NCBI RefSeq assembly: GCF_900188385.1
Contig: NZ_FZOI01000010.1
Coordinates: 1-64,000 of the forward strand
From: Azospirillum sp. RU38E
Lineage (GTDB): Bacteria; Pseudomonadota; Alphaproteobacteria; Azospirillales; Azospirillaceae
Direction of reading: 5' to 3'
Length of the DNA: 64,000 nt
Made by a program: the position numbers and the translations under genes. Below, piece by piece: positions 9,486 to 17,959 of this stretch. The notes beneath the pieces are model-generated. The model did not search any database. It saw nothing but the letters and a program-made list of their open reading frames with translations, and was not told the DNA's origin. Position 1 is the stretch's first letter. Each line of letters starts with the position of its first letter.

Positions 9486-9770
9486 TCACACTCACCAGTT
9501 TCAAGAAACCCATTAACGTGTTTACATCGTCAGCCGGATTTCGTTATAATTAACTATTATATCTGCTTCTGCGGCAGATTATCGGGTCCGTGCTTTCTAT
9601 GTGCGTGGTTCTGGTTTCAACAAATATCATGCTGTCGCAGGCATAGGCACAGTTTTTTACTTGGGTCTCCCTGCACAATCGGTCGCACCTGGGCGGCTTG
9701 GCGGAAGGTGCTGGATTTTCGCACGAACGTTCGTATATTCGAGAGGGACCAGGAACGAACGGGTGGCATC
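9486..9770. other. intergenic region upstream of hydrolase gene
   Basis: 285 bases of lower GC between the divergent cyclase and hydrolase genes. It contains the palindrome at 9723-9734 and AT-rich stretches around 9540-9565 that could hold promoters. No convincing gene was seen. Confidence 0.5.
9723..9734. promoter_or_regulatory. ACGAACGTTCGT palindrome, candidate TetR-type operator
   Basis: A perfect 12-base palindrome lies 36 bases upstream of the preferred hydrolase start at 9771. Sites of the form CGAAC-GTTCG are common for TetR-family repressors. No regulator gene adjoins it, so the cognate protein would be encoded elsewhere. Confidence 0.45.
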
Positions 9771-10628
9771 ATGGCAACGGCGGCAGTCCCAGCTTCTGTC
9801 AATATTCCGGGTGCGGCGGGGGTGAGCCTGGCCGGGCTTTTGTTCCAGCCGGCGGGGGAACCGCAGGCGGCCATCGTGCTGCATGGCGCCACCGGCGTGC
9901 CACGGGACTACTACGCCCGCTTTGCCGCCTGGGCGGCAGAGGCACGCCAGGCGGCGGTTCTGATCTATGATTATCGTGATTGCGGCCATTCCGCCCAGGT
10001 GCCGGTGAAACAGGCCCGCGCCACCATGGCCGATTGGGCCGTGCACGATCAGGCGGCGGCGCTGGAACTGCTGCACCAGCGCTTTCCCGATCTGCCGCTG
10101 GAGGTGATCGGCCATTCGCTGGGCGGGTTGGGCCTGCCCTTTCATGACCGCGCCGCGCAGGTGGTGCGCATGGTGGCCGTGGCCAGCGGTCCGGCCCATT
10201 GGTCCCGCCATCCGCCCGGATTCGTGCCCAAGGCGCTGGCCTTCTGGTATCTGGCGGGGCCGTTGCTGACCACATTGCTGGGCTATATGCCGGGTTGGGT
10301 GCTGGGCCAGGGGGCGCACCTGCCGGCCAGCGCCTATTGGGAATGGCGGCGCTGGTGTGTCACCCCTGGCTTTTACCGCCGGGATTGGGGCAGCCGCCTG
10401 CCGCAGCCGGACCTGTCGCGTATGAAGGGCCGGTTGCGGCTGGTGGCCATTGCCGATGATCCGATGCTGCCGCCGCCGGTGGTTCGTGATCTGGCCGGGT
10501 TCTATCCGGCCGCCCAGGTGGAAAACCACCTGATCGAACCAGCGGCGGCAGGTGTTGCCAGCATCGGCCATCTGCGGGTTTTTTCTGAACGGTGCCGGGC
10601 GGTCTGGCCGGTGCTGGCCGGCCTATAG
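9771..10628 (+). CDS. alpha/beta hydrolase, serine-hydrolase type
   Basis: 285 residues from the ATG at 9771; the frame is open from 9708, but that extension overlaps the operator palindrome. It has the alpha/beta-hydrolase oxyanion region (AIVLHGATGVPRDYY) and the nucleophile elbow GHSLGG, with a late GHL segment (IGHLRVF) supplying a probable catalytic His. It resembles lysophospholipase/esterase-like cytoplasmic enzymes; the substrate is unknown. The 3' end overlaps the convergent zinc-ribbon gene by 6 bases. The upstream palindrome suggests repression by a TetR-type regulator. Confidence 0.8.
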   Translation: MATAAVPASVNIPGAAGVSLAGLLFQPAGEPQAAIVLHGATGVPRDYYARFAAWAAEARQAAVLIYDYRDCGHSAQVPVKQARATMADWAVHDQAAALELLHQRFPDLPLEVIGHSLGGLGLPFHDRAAQVVRMVAVASGPAHWSRHPPGFVPKALAFWYLAGPLLTTLLGYMPGWVLGQGAHLPASAYWEWRRWCVTPGFYRRDWGSRLPQPDLSRMKGRLRLVAIADDPMLPPPVVRDLAGFYPAAQVENHLIEPAAAGVASIGHLRVFSERCRAVWPVLAGL

Positions 10629-10982
10629 CGCCGCCAGCCCGTCATCGGCCGCCCGCATTCCCCAGACAGGGCGGGGGTGGCGTGTGCCTTCCGGTGCCGT
10701 CACCACGCGCGGTGCCATGCGGCGGAACCGGCTGGCCTGCTGCTCCAGCGGCCGTTCCACCCGCCGCAGAACGGAGGTGCCCACCCCGCCGCAGCCCTGA
10801 CAAACGAACTGCCGGCTGAATTCCGCCACCGGATAATCATGCCCGTGCTGGCGCAGCAGCAGATCGCTGCGCCAGGTGCATTCCTCCGCACAGCAGACGC
10901 AATGCATGGCGAAATCATGTCCCTGGAAATTGGCGCAACCAATGCTGCCGGGCAGGGCACTGTGACGGATGGCGGGCTTCAT
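10623..10982 (-). CDS. zinc-ribbon-like protein of unknown function
   Basis: 119 residues, no signal peptide. The Cys pattern CVCC near residue 29 and CQGC near residue 62, with a Cys at residue 16 and nearby His, suggests a zinc ribbon. The C-terminal part is basic (RRVERPLEQQASRFRRMAPR). A GGGAGAA ribosome-binding site precedes the start. It stands alone between a convergent hydrolase gene and the pilin operon terminator. A nucleic-acid or protein-binding role is possible but not indicated by anything else. Confidence 0.65.
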   Translation of the reverse strand: MKPAIRHSALPGSIGCANFQGHDFAMHCVCCAEECTWRSDLLLRQHGHDYPVAEFSRQFVCQGCGGVGTSVLRRVERPLEQQASRFRRMAPRVVTAPEGTRHPRPVWGMRAADDGLAAL

Positions 10983-11056
10983 GACGGTTCTCCCTGATGA
11001 CGGGGCCTGATAGGGAGACGCTACAATGTTCCTGATTTGTTCTCAAGTAAAATATG

Positions 11057-11102
11057 AAAAAACCCTGCCGCCCGCGCTGAAGGAACAGAGCGGGTGACAG
11101 GG
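11057..11102 (-). terminator. rho-independent terminator after the pilin subunit gene
   Basis: On the minus strand a GC-rich stem (CCCTG and CCCGC arms pairing with GCGGG and CAGGG, with an internal loop) is followed by TTTTTT. It lies just past the stop of the spore-coat-U-type subunit gene and ends the pilus operon. Confidence 0.8.
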
Positions 11103-11108
11103 TGGGCT

Positions 11109-11579
11109 TTACTTCGCCGTGATGCTGATGATCACCGTGTCGGCGTACTCACCCGCCGGCAGGGAGGGCGAAGCGGGGACGGAGACGGATACCGTGGTGC
11201 TTCGGGCTTGGCCGCTGGCGGCGCGGGTGGTGGCGACACTGCCATTCTGGGCGGCGACGTCACCATATTGCAGCCCATAGGCCACGGACGCCGTTCCGGA
11301 ACTGAGGCTGCCGCCATTCTGCGAGGCGACCGTCACCACATAGCCATTGGCGGCATTGCAGCGTTCCTCCACCGTGGCGACGGGGACGGTGGCCTGGCCT
11401 GCCGTCAGGTTCACCGTGGCGGTATTGTTGGAAATGCCGATGGAACATTCGGCCGTGACGCTGCCACGGATGGTCAGGGTGGCCTGGCTAGCCTGCCCCT
11501 GTGCCGGGCCGGCCGGATTGGCCAGTGCCAGCAGTGCAACCGCCATGACAGCGGCAATCTGCGATAATTTGCGCATCAT
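11109..11579 (-). CDS. spore coat U (SCPU)-type pilin subunit
   Basis: 156 residues from the ATG at 11579; a GTG at 11588 is also in frame. A signal peptide (IAAVMAVALLALANPAGPAQGQA) precedes a single SCPU-like beta-sandwich: an N-terminal TIRGSVTAECSIG strand with Cys, a central Cys (EERCNAANGY) for the usual disulfide, and a C-terminal GEYADTVIISITA strand typical of chaperone-usher subunits. It is probably the major pilus subunit exported by the chaperone and usher encoded to the right. It is followed immediately by a terminator. Confidence 0.82.
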   Translation of the reverse strand: MMRKLSQIAAVMAVALLALANPAGPAQGQASQATLTIRGSVTAECSIGISNNTATVNLTAGQATVPVATVEERCNAANGYVVTVASQNGGSLSSGTASVAYGLQYGDVAAQNGSVATTRAASGQARSTTVSVSVPASPSLPAGEYADTVIISITAK

Positions 11580-11651
11580 GCACCCCACTTCTGCCCATTT
11601 TGGGCACCACGACGGATCGGTCCCGCGTCGTGACGGTTATCCGATAGAAGC

Positions 11652-12587
11652 TTATCGCGCCGAAATGATTAGGATCAAGTTATCAGCGTAGGTGCCGGCC
11701 AATGCCCGGCTGACATCATCCACCTGCACATCGATGCGGTATGTCCCCTCTCCCCCCAGGCTGAAGCTGCTGCCGCGCGTCAGCCGGGCGCTGCGCCCGG
11801 CGACGGCGACGCTATAACCGATCCCGTCGGGGTTATCGGCGGAGACCAGCCTTCCCGCATTGTCGGAGGACAGCGACAGGTCATAGTCACTATTGCCCAT
11901 GACCTTGATTTCAAAGGAGCCGCCGCCGGTGCGCGACAGCTCCCCCATATCCAGCACGCCGGAATTGCCCGACAGGGGGCGGGAAACGCCATTGACGGTG
12001 ACGCTGGCGCCCACCACTTCCCGCACCTTGGCGCGGACCTGCACCGACCGGCTGTCAATGGGGCCGACGGGAACCCCGTTGCGCAGCTCATAGATATTCA
12101 CGGTGACGCGGTCGGTATAGGTGCCCTTCTTCACCACCTGTCCGGGCTCGATATAGGAATAGAAGGTCAGGCTCTGTTTTTCGTTCTTTTTGGTCAACGT
12201 GGCCTGGAACAGGCCGCTCTGCGATCCACCAATATCGTTCAACCGCTGGGATCGGGCGCTGTCCTTGTACAGCTCATAGACCAGACGGTCGCGCCCATCT
12301 TCCATGATGCGGGTGCCGTTGCGGCCATCATCAATGCCGATCAGCACACTGCAGGCGGGGCCATCATCATGCTCTATCTCCAGCCGGTGATAGCTGAGAT
12401 TGGCCCCCCGGAACGGATCATAATCATCATCGGGCTCGATACGGTCGATATTGTCGACCTCCACCTCGCAGCGGTCAGTGCCATGGGCGGGCAATGCCGC
12501 CGCCAGCAGCAGGAAGGCGGCGGCAAGCCGGCGGCGGCAGGGGGAAGAAGGCATCGGCATCGCATCACATGGCATCGGCGCGGGCAC
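11652..12587 (-). CDS. secreted SCPU-family protein, probable second or tip pilus subunit
   Basis: 311 residues, with a signal peptide starting from one of several near N-terminal Met codons (the one at 12560 is plausible). The mature part has an N-terminal domain with paired Cys (DRCEVEV and PACSVLIG) and a C-terminal SCPU-like sandwich ending in GTYADNLILIISAR, the strand also found in the smaller subunit. Such two-domain proteins act as tip or adhesin subunits in SCPU-type chaperone-usher systems; this assignment is by architecture. It is 72 bases upstream of the small pilin gene and probably co-transcribed with it. Confidence 0.75.
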   Translation of the reverse strand: MPAPMPCDAMPMPSSPCRRRLAAAFLLLAAALPAHGTDRCEVEVDNIDRIEPDDDYDPFRGANLSYHRLEIEHDDGPACSVLIGIDDGRNGTRIMEDGRDRLVYELYKDSARSQRLNDIGGSQSGLFQATLTKKNEKQSLTFYSYIEPGQVVKKGTYTDRVTVNIYELRNGVPVGPIDSRSVQVRAKVREVVGASVTVNGVSRPLSGNSGVLDMGELSRTGGGSFEIKVMGNSDYDLSLSSDNAGRLVSADNPDGIGYSVAVAGRSARLTRGSSFSLGGEGTYRIDVQVDDVSRALAGTYADNLILIISAR

Positions 12588-12886
12588 CCGGTGCGGATGC
12601 CCGTCCGGCAGGATGCCAGTTCGCCCCGCCGGCTGCCAGCCTGGGATGGGGCAAAAGAAAATCCCCGTCCTGGCTATGGACGGGGATCAAGGAGGCTCAA
12701 CAGAAAGGGTTATTGATCATTAACCGTTTCATCTGCAAATACCAGGGTTCTTGGGTGGTATGACCCATCGGCCATTCGCCCTACGACCTGTTGCAGCCTG
12801 CAGTGGTTGTCCCCATCACCAGGGCTGGACCTGGGGCGGATGGCGACTATCATGCGCGTCCCCGCCCGCCATGGGAGACCATTGCC
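12588..12886. other. intergenic region between pilus subunit genes and amidase
   Basis: About 300 bases. It holds the minus-strand terminator-like hairpin at 12653-12687 and the ribosome-binding site GGGAGA of the amidase gene near 12873. AT-richer sequence at 12700-12745 may carry the promoter of the subunit genes. No further gene was seen. Confidence 0.5.
12653..12687 (-). terminator. minus-strand intrinsic terminator or attenuator before the pilus subunit genes
   Basis: Perfect arms ATCCCCGTCC and GGACGGGGAT enclose a 7-base loop. Read on the minus strand the stem is followed by TTTTCTTTT. No minus-strand gene ends here, so it would stop transcription arriving from the usher gene across the antisense amidase gene, or attenuate a leader of the subunit operon. 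Confidence 0.65.
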
Positions 12887-14299
12887 ATGAACGCCGTTTC
12901 GCCGACCCGTTTCGCCCAGCGTGCCGAACATGCCATCAGCACCATCGCCCGGCTGGACCCGCATCTGCAGGCCTTTGCCGGGTTTGAGCCGGAATGGCTG
13001 CGCGAACGGGCCTGGGCCATGGATCGGCAGAGCTTCCCCGAGGGGCGGTTGTGCGGCCTGACACTGGCGGTGAAAGATCTGCTGGACCTGCGCGGCCTGC
13101 CCACCGGCGGCGGTTCCCGCCAGCCGCACAAGGCCGACTCGGAGAGTGACGCTGTTGCCGTTACCCGGCTGGCGGCGGCGGGAATGCTGCCCTTGGGCAA
13201 AACCCATACGGTGGAACTGGCGTTCGGTACCTGGGGCATCAACCGTGCCACGGCAACCCCGCGTAACCCGTGGGATGCGGCGGTGGTTCGCGTGCCGGGC
13301 GGGTCCAGCAGCGGGTCGGCCGTCGCCGTGGCGGCGGGGCTGGCCGATCTGGCGCTGGGGACGGATACGGGCGGTTCCATCCGCATCCCGGCCGCCCTTA
13401 ACGGCATTGCCGGGCTGAAGCCCACCTTGGGCCGGGTCAGCCGCAACGGCTGCCTGCCGCTCTGCCCGGATTTGGACACGGTGGGGCCGATGGCCCGCAG
13501 TGTGGCGGAACTCGCCTGGATGCTGGCCGCCATGGCCGGCCCCGATCCCGCCGACCCGCCCACCCTGCTGGAACCCAGGGGGCCGAAACCCGGTCCCTTT
13601 GATCCGGCTCGCGCGCTGGCCCTGTCCATGCGCGGCCGGCGCTTGGCCGTGCTGGCAGACCAGGGGCTGGATGGGGTGAGCAATGCCGTGGGTGACGCCT
13701 ATCTGGAAGCCTGCCGCGTGCTGGAGGCGGCGGGCGCCCGGCTGGTGGAGGTGCGCCCACCCCTGCCGCTGCCGGCGGCCATCGAACCGTCCGGCCTGTT
13801 GATGGCGGGGGTTGCCTGGCGGCTGTGGCGGGATCGCTTAGATCGTTACGAGTCCGAAATGGACCCCGGTACCTGCGCCCGGCTGAAAATGGGGGCAGAC
13901 GTTTCGGATGCGGAATTAACGACCCTGCGCAACAGTCGCCGGGCCGATCAGCAGCGTTTCCATGCCTGGCTGGAGGAGGTGGATGGTTTGCTGACGCCGA
14001 CCCTGGCGCTGACCGCCCCCGCCCTGGCGGCGGCGGATGAGGGCACCTTGCCGTTCAGCCGGTTTGTGCGGGCGGCCAACTGGCTGGACTTGCCGGCAGC
14101 GGCCCTGCCCTGCGGCTTTGACCGGGCCGGCCTGCCGATTTCCCTGCAGGTGTTGGGCCTGCCCTGGCGGGAAGGGATGGTGCTGGGGATCGCCAGCGCC
14201 TATCAGCAGGCCACCGACTGGCACCAGCGGCGGCCGGACGTGGCGGCCCTGCTGGCACCGGCGGTTACGGGGCCGGCAGGTGGATCGGCGGCAGTTTGA
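12887..14299 (+). CDS. amidase (amidase signature family)
   Basis: 470 residues from the ATG at 12887, which has GGGAGA 8 bases upstream. It carries the Ser-cisSer-Lys triad of the amidase signature family: K63 in LAVKDLLDL, S140 in GGSSSGS and S164 in DTGGSIR. It hydrolyses an amide, with substrate unknown; GatA function is unlikely because no gatB or gatC is nearby. No signal peptide, so cytoplasmic. The gene lies on the opposite strand inside the pilus locus and its last 35 bases overlap the usher 3' end, which suggests later insertion or rearrangement. Confidence 0.85.
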   Translation: MNAVSPTRFAQRAEHAISTIARLDPHLQAFAGFEPEWLRERAWAMDRQSFPEGRLCGLTLAVKDLLDLRGLPTGGGSRQPHKADSESDAVAVTRLAAAGMLPLGKTHTVELAFGTWGINRATATPRNPWDAAVVRVPGGSSSGSAVAVAAGLADLALGTDTGGSIRIPAALNGIAGLKPTLGRVSRNGCLPLCPDLDTVGPMARSVAELAWMLAAMAGPDPADPPTLLEPRGPKPGPFDPARALALSMRGRRLAVLADQGLDGVSNAVGDAYLEACRVLEAAGARLVEVRPPLPLPAAIEPSGLLMAGVAWRLWRDRLDRYESEMDPGTCARLKMGADVSDAELTTLRNSRRADQQRFHAWLEEVDGLLTPTLALTAPALAAADEGTLPFSRFVRAANWLDLPAAALPCGFDRAGLPISLQVLGLPWREGMVLGIASAYQQATDWHQRRPDVAALLAPAVTGPAGGSAAV

Positions 14300-16859
14300 T
14301 CTCCCCATCCGCGTCGGCCGGCACGGTAACCGTCTCCGCCACCATGGTGACACCGAAAATGCTGAGCGCCCAACGCCCCGGCCGCACGCTTTCCACCCGG
14401 AACTGCCCCTTGCGGTTGGTGAAGAAGGGCAAATCCTTGGCCCCCTTGCTGCTGTCCAGCGGCCGCAGCACGCCTGACAGCAGGGCGGCGGGGGTCCCGT
14501 CGGCCGTCAGCAGCTGACCGGTTACGGAGGCGACGGCATCGGTGCCGATGGTGACGATGGTGCCGGCGCGGTATCCCGGTTGCACCGCCGGCCGGTCATC
14601 CCCCAGATCATAATTGGCCGGCGCGTCGGGCACATCCAGCAGCAGCGGCCGCACCAGATAGGCGGAAATATTGGGCACCACCGGCACGCCCAACCAATCG
14701 GTTTCCGCCAGATAATGATCATCCACCGGATCAACCCCGACATCCCGCCCCTTCAGACGCGGGTGCGGCACGATGATGGCAAAGCTGTTGCTGATGGGTC
14801 GGGTGACAGCGCCATGGCCGTCGGCAAAGGCCAGGGCCGTGGCTGCCGTCATCTGGGTGCGGTTTTCCAGTTCGCTGCGCGCATCCAGGCTGCGCCGGAC
14901 CAGATTATGCTGCACCGATGTTTCAAACCGCTGGTTCACATAGCTCAGCCCGCCCTGAATCTGGTCCCCGGCCGAGCCATATTGATTGGTCAATTCCAGC
15001 CGGGCGCTCAACGCATCCACCGGATGCATGGACTGATAACGCCAGTCCAGCCGCTGCTGCCCGGCGATGGTATCGATGCTGGCCCCCAGGCTCTGCCGCC
15101 CGCCATCCAGGAAGAAACGGGAGGTGACATAGACGCCGGTATCCCGCTCCCCCAGACTGTCCCGCCCGTGGGAGAAGGTGACATCCAGGCTGCCCGTGCG
15201 CCACAGTCGCTGACGCAGCGACAGGTCAATACTGTAATTATCGCGGCTATCCGTGCCGCGCACATCACGATAACGGCCGCCCAGCGAAAGGGTCAGAGTC
15301 TCCAGCAGCGGTCGGGTAACGCGGGCTGCCATGTCCAATTTCGTATCGCTATCGAAATTAGACCCGAAATTCCGGTAATCCTTCTGATACCAGCTCAATT
15401 GCGCTGTCACGGAGCCATTGGCCCAGCTATCCGCGCCATTATCATAGGAGCGGTAGCGCAGGGTGCCGGCCAGCCCGGCTTTGCGCCCCTTATCCGTCGG
15501 GTCGGCATCCTTGTTGGGTTTGCGCCGCAGATAGGCCGCCGGCTCCACCCCGAACGTGCCCAGGTTGGTGGAGAACAGCACCTCCCCCGTCACATTGGTT
15601 TCGGTGCGGTCGATCTGGGTGCCCAGCCCGATGGTCAGCTGATCGGTTAGGCCGACCCGCTGATAGGCGGTCAGCATCGGGTCGGCCGTGTCATAGGTAT
15701 AGACATCATCGCGGATGCTGGAAGGCAGACCTACCGTATAGCCGAATTCCTGCACCCCGGCGCCCAACAGCTGGCTGTCGAAGAAGAAGGGGAAATCAAT
15801 AACCTGCTCACGGCCGAACCCGTCGGTGATGCGGATTTGCACATCATTGGTGCCCGACGCTCCCGGAAAGCTGTTGAGATTATAAGGACCGGGTTGCAGG
15901 CGGAAGGATCGGCTGGGCCGGCCATTGACCAGCACCTCCACCACCGACGGGTTCTCCAGCACAAAATCCCGGCTGCCGGCCGGCTGCACCAGATCATAGG
16001 GGCGGATGGAGAATTCCCGCGCCACGGAGAGACCCAGCACGGATTTGCCGACCTGGCTGCCCGTCACCGGGGTGCTGAGATCGCCCAGCTGCGCCCGGAT
16101 GCCGCTGGCCTGGAAATCATGCAGCAGCTTCACCGGGCCGCGTGCCCAGCGTTTTTTGCCATCCTCCCGGTAATAGACATTGCCTTCCGCCACCCAGCCT
16201 TTCCAGTTCACCGCCGGTTCATAGACGACGGAAAGCGGCCCCAGCCCGCTTTCGCCCAAGCCATCGGGAACGGAAAGATAATCGGCGGCGGCGCGCATGT
16301 TCATCTGGGCGCTGAAATCGGCCTGCGGCACCACGACATAGGATCGTGCCGCCGCCCCCCGTTCCATCACCGACAATTCCCGCCGCTGCCGGGCGATGGC
16401 CGGTACCGTCACCTGCAGAACCTGGGTCGTCGGTTCATAGGCCACCTGGATGCCCTGGCGGGACAGCTGGGCCGGCTTCGTCCAGCCACCGGGATCGGCC
16501 TGGGCCTTGAATTCCGTCAAGGCCCCCGGCTGCACCAGCGGCGTCAGCAGGCTTGCCAGCGCTGTCAGATCAAAGCCGGTATCGGCTGGGTCCAGCCCCA
16601 CCATGCCCGGTATCTGCCCAATCTCCGCCCCGTCGAAAAACACGGGCAGGTCGGCCTTCTGGGTGCGCGCGGCCTGACGTTTGGCCCCAAACACCTTTTT
16701 GTAAAGCTCTTCAGCCGAGGCGGCGGGCTTACCCGCCGTCTTTTCCTCCGCCGCCCGCCCCAGGTCCGTTGCTAGCAGCACCAGGGCGCAGACAACCAGG
16801 GGCCGCATCATCCAGGGACGATGCGGCAGCAACCGGCGACAGGGGCGGGAAGGGGGCAA
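14265..16859 (-). CDS. fimbrial outer-membrane usher (PapC/FimD-like, SCPU-system type)
   Basis: 864 residues as drawn; a start at 16811 (MMRPLVVCALVLL) places the signal peptide correctly. It has an N-terminal domain, a long beta-barrel with many alternating aromatic strands, an internal plug-like region (REFSIRPYDLVQPAGSRDF, VEVLVNGRPSRSF, GPYNLNSFP) and a C-terminal beta domain with GQLLTADGTPAALLSG. These are the marks of ushers. It is the outer-membrane pore through which chaperone-subunit complexes are assembled into a pilus. It lies 19 bases after the chaperone gene, same strand. It overlaps the convergent amidase gene by 35 bases. Confidence 0.87.
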   Translation of the reverse strand: MPPSRPCRRLLPHRPWMMRPLVVCALVLLATDLGRAAEEKTAGKPAASAEELYKKVFGAKRQAARTQKADLPVFFDGAEIGQIPGMVGLDPADTGFDLTALASLLTPLVQPGALTEFKAQADPGGWTKPAQLSRQGIQVAYEPTTQVLQVTVPAIARQRRELSVMERGAAARSYVVVPQADFSAQMNMRAAADYLSVPDGLGESGLGPLSVVYEPAVNWKGWVAEGNVYYREDGKKRWARGPVKLLHDFQASGIRAQLGDLSTPVTGSQVGKSVLGLSVAREFSIRPYDLVQPAGSRDFVLENPSVVEVLVNGRPSRSFRLQPGPYNLNSFPGASGTNDVQIRITDGFGREQVIDFPFFFDSQLLGAGVQEFGYTVGLPSSIRDDVYTYDTADPMLTAYQRVGLTDQLTIGLGTQIDRTETNVTGEVLFSTNLGTFGVEPAAYLRRKPNKDADPTDKGRKAGLAGTLRYRSYDNGADSWANGSVTAQLSWYQKDYRNFGSNFDSDTKLDMAARVTRPLLETLTLSLGGRYRDVRGTDSRDNYSIDLSLRQRLWRTGSLDVTFSHGRDSLGERDTGVYVTSRFFLDGGRQSLGASIDTIAGQQRLDWRYQSMHPVDALSARLELTNQYGSAGDQIQGGLSYVNQRFETSVQHNLVRRSLDARSELENRTQMTAATALAFADGHGAVTRPISNSFAIIVPHPRLKGRDVGVDPVDDHYLAETDWLGVPVVPNISAYLVRPLLLDVPDAPANYDLGDDRPAVQPGYRAGTIVTIGTDAVASVTGQLLTADGTPAALLSGVLRPLDSSKGAKDLPFFTNRKGQFRVESVRPGRWALSIFGVTMVAETVTVPADADGEIKLPPIHLPAP

Positions 16860-16878
16860 GGGGTCGGACCGGCAATGA

Positions 16879-17613
16879 TCAGGGCAGGGCGATCGTGGCC
16901 GTCAGCGGGCCGACCGGCAGTTCCTTGGGCCAGGGCAGCAGGAAGCGGCGCGTCACCCCCGGCAGCAGATTTTCCCCGGCCAGTCCCCCCAGCTTGTCCG
17001 CCTTGATGCTGACCTTGGCATTGCCGGCGGCCAGGGTCAGGGTCGGGTCACGCAGGATCTGGTGGGCGGTGCCACTGTTCTGCACCCGCAGGTCCAGCAC
17101 CGTGCCGCCATCGGACAGGGTGGTGGGGCCGGCCGACAGCACCGTCAGCTTCGGCGCCACACCCGGCGGCACAACATAGAGCGAGGCCTTATATTGCACC
17201 AGCAGCCGCACCTGTGCCCCCTGGGCGGGCGCCTGCCCGACATCGATGGGCAGCTGTTCGGCCACCAGCCGGAAGGGCAGCTCCTTCGGGGGGGCGGCAT
17301 TGCCGATCCACTGCACCCGGACGGACTGGTTCTGCCCCGGCTCCAGGATCAGCTGTTCGGGGAAGATCACCCAATCATCGCCGCTCCCGCTCAGCACATC
17401 CTCGCCATTCTCATCCTGGCCGCGACCGACGATGCTGATTTCCACCGCCACCGGCGTTTGGGCATCGTTCTCCAACCGGAATATCTGTGTGGCGCCGCGG
17501 CCAGAGGGTTCGAAATTCATTTCGATGGGAATCAGGCGGAAGGCGGATGCCGGCACCGTCAGGCCCAGCAGGGGCAGCAGCAGGATCCCCAACCGCAGGA
17601 GATGCTTTTTCAT
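16879..17613 (-). CDS. periplasmic pilus assembly chaperone (PapD-like)
   Basis: 244 residues with a signal peptide (LLRLGILLLPLLGLTVPASA). The mature protein shows the PapD fold: an N-terminal strand RLIPIEMNFEPSGRGATQIFRLEN, a G1-type segment and a C-terminal domain (LDLRVQNSGTAHQIL). It binds pilus subunits in the periplasm by donor-strand complementation. AAGGAA precedes the start. It is the first gene of the operon leading into the usher; the subunit genes come after the interrupting amidase gene. Confidence 0.87.
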   Translation of the reverse strand: MKKHLLRLGILLLPLLGLTVPASAFRLIPIEMNFEPSGRGATQIFRLENDAQTPVAVEISIVGRGQDENGEDVLSGSGDDWVIFPEQLILEPGQNQSVRVQWIGNAAPPKELPFRLVAEQLPIDVGQAPAQGAQVRLLVQYKASLYVVPPGVAPKLTVLSAGPTTLSDGGTVLDLRVQNSGTAHQILRDPTLTLAAGNAKVSIKADKLGGLAGENLLPGVTRRFLLPWPKELPVGPLTATIALP

Positions 17614-17959
17614 GAGCCCGATTCCTTATGAATTTCGTTCCAGAGGCCGACAGGGATACCAGATGCCATCACGGCCTGTACCATGGTGGTAGATTGACCG
17701 ACGGCCCCTGTTGAATCACATCGGGGGCCTTTTTTCCAGGCCATTGGTCCGGGTGACGCGAAAGGATAAGCCGGTGGCCGACCGGTGTAAATTCAACCAG
17801 TGTTGCAAAGTGAATATTTAAAATACCGTGTTAATGCATTAACTTTTTGGTCGATTTTATCTGGCGGGGGCAAATATAGGGCAAGTCATCGAAATTTGTC
17901 CATTCGGGCGTTTGTGTTGCATTGTTTGATAAACGACTATAGAAAAATGATGCGTTCAC
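17614..17959. other. divergent intergenic region, chaperone to hybrid kinase
   Basis: About 345 bases, AT-richer than average. Contains a plus-strand terminator-like hairpin (17703-17735) and a perfect TTAATGCATTAA palindrome at 17831-17842 that could be a regulator site. Two ATG codons near 17947 are out of frame with the kinase. No clear gene. Confidence 0.45.
17703..17735 (+). terminator. plus-strand intrinsic terminator with no upstream gene
   Basis: GGCCCC pairs with GGGGCC across a 15-base loop and is followed by TTTTTT. No plus-strand gene lies before it, so it may end a short untranslated transcript or act as a leader attenuator for the kinase gene. Confidence 0.6.
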
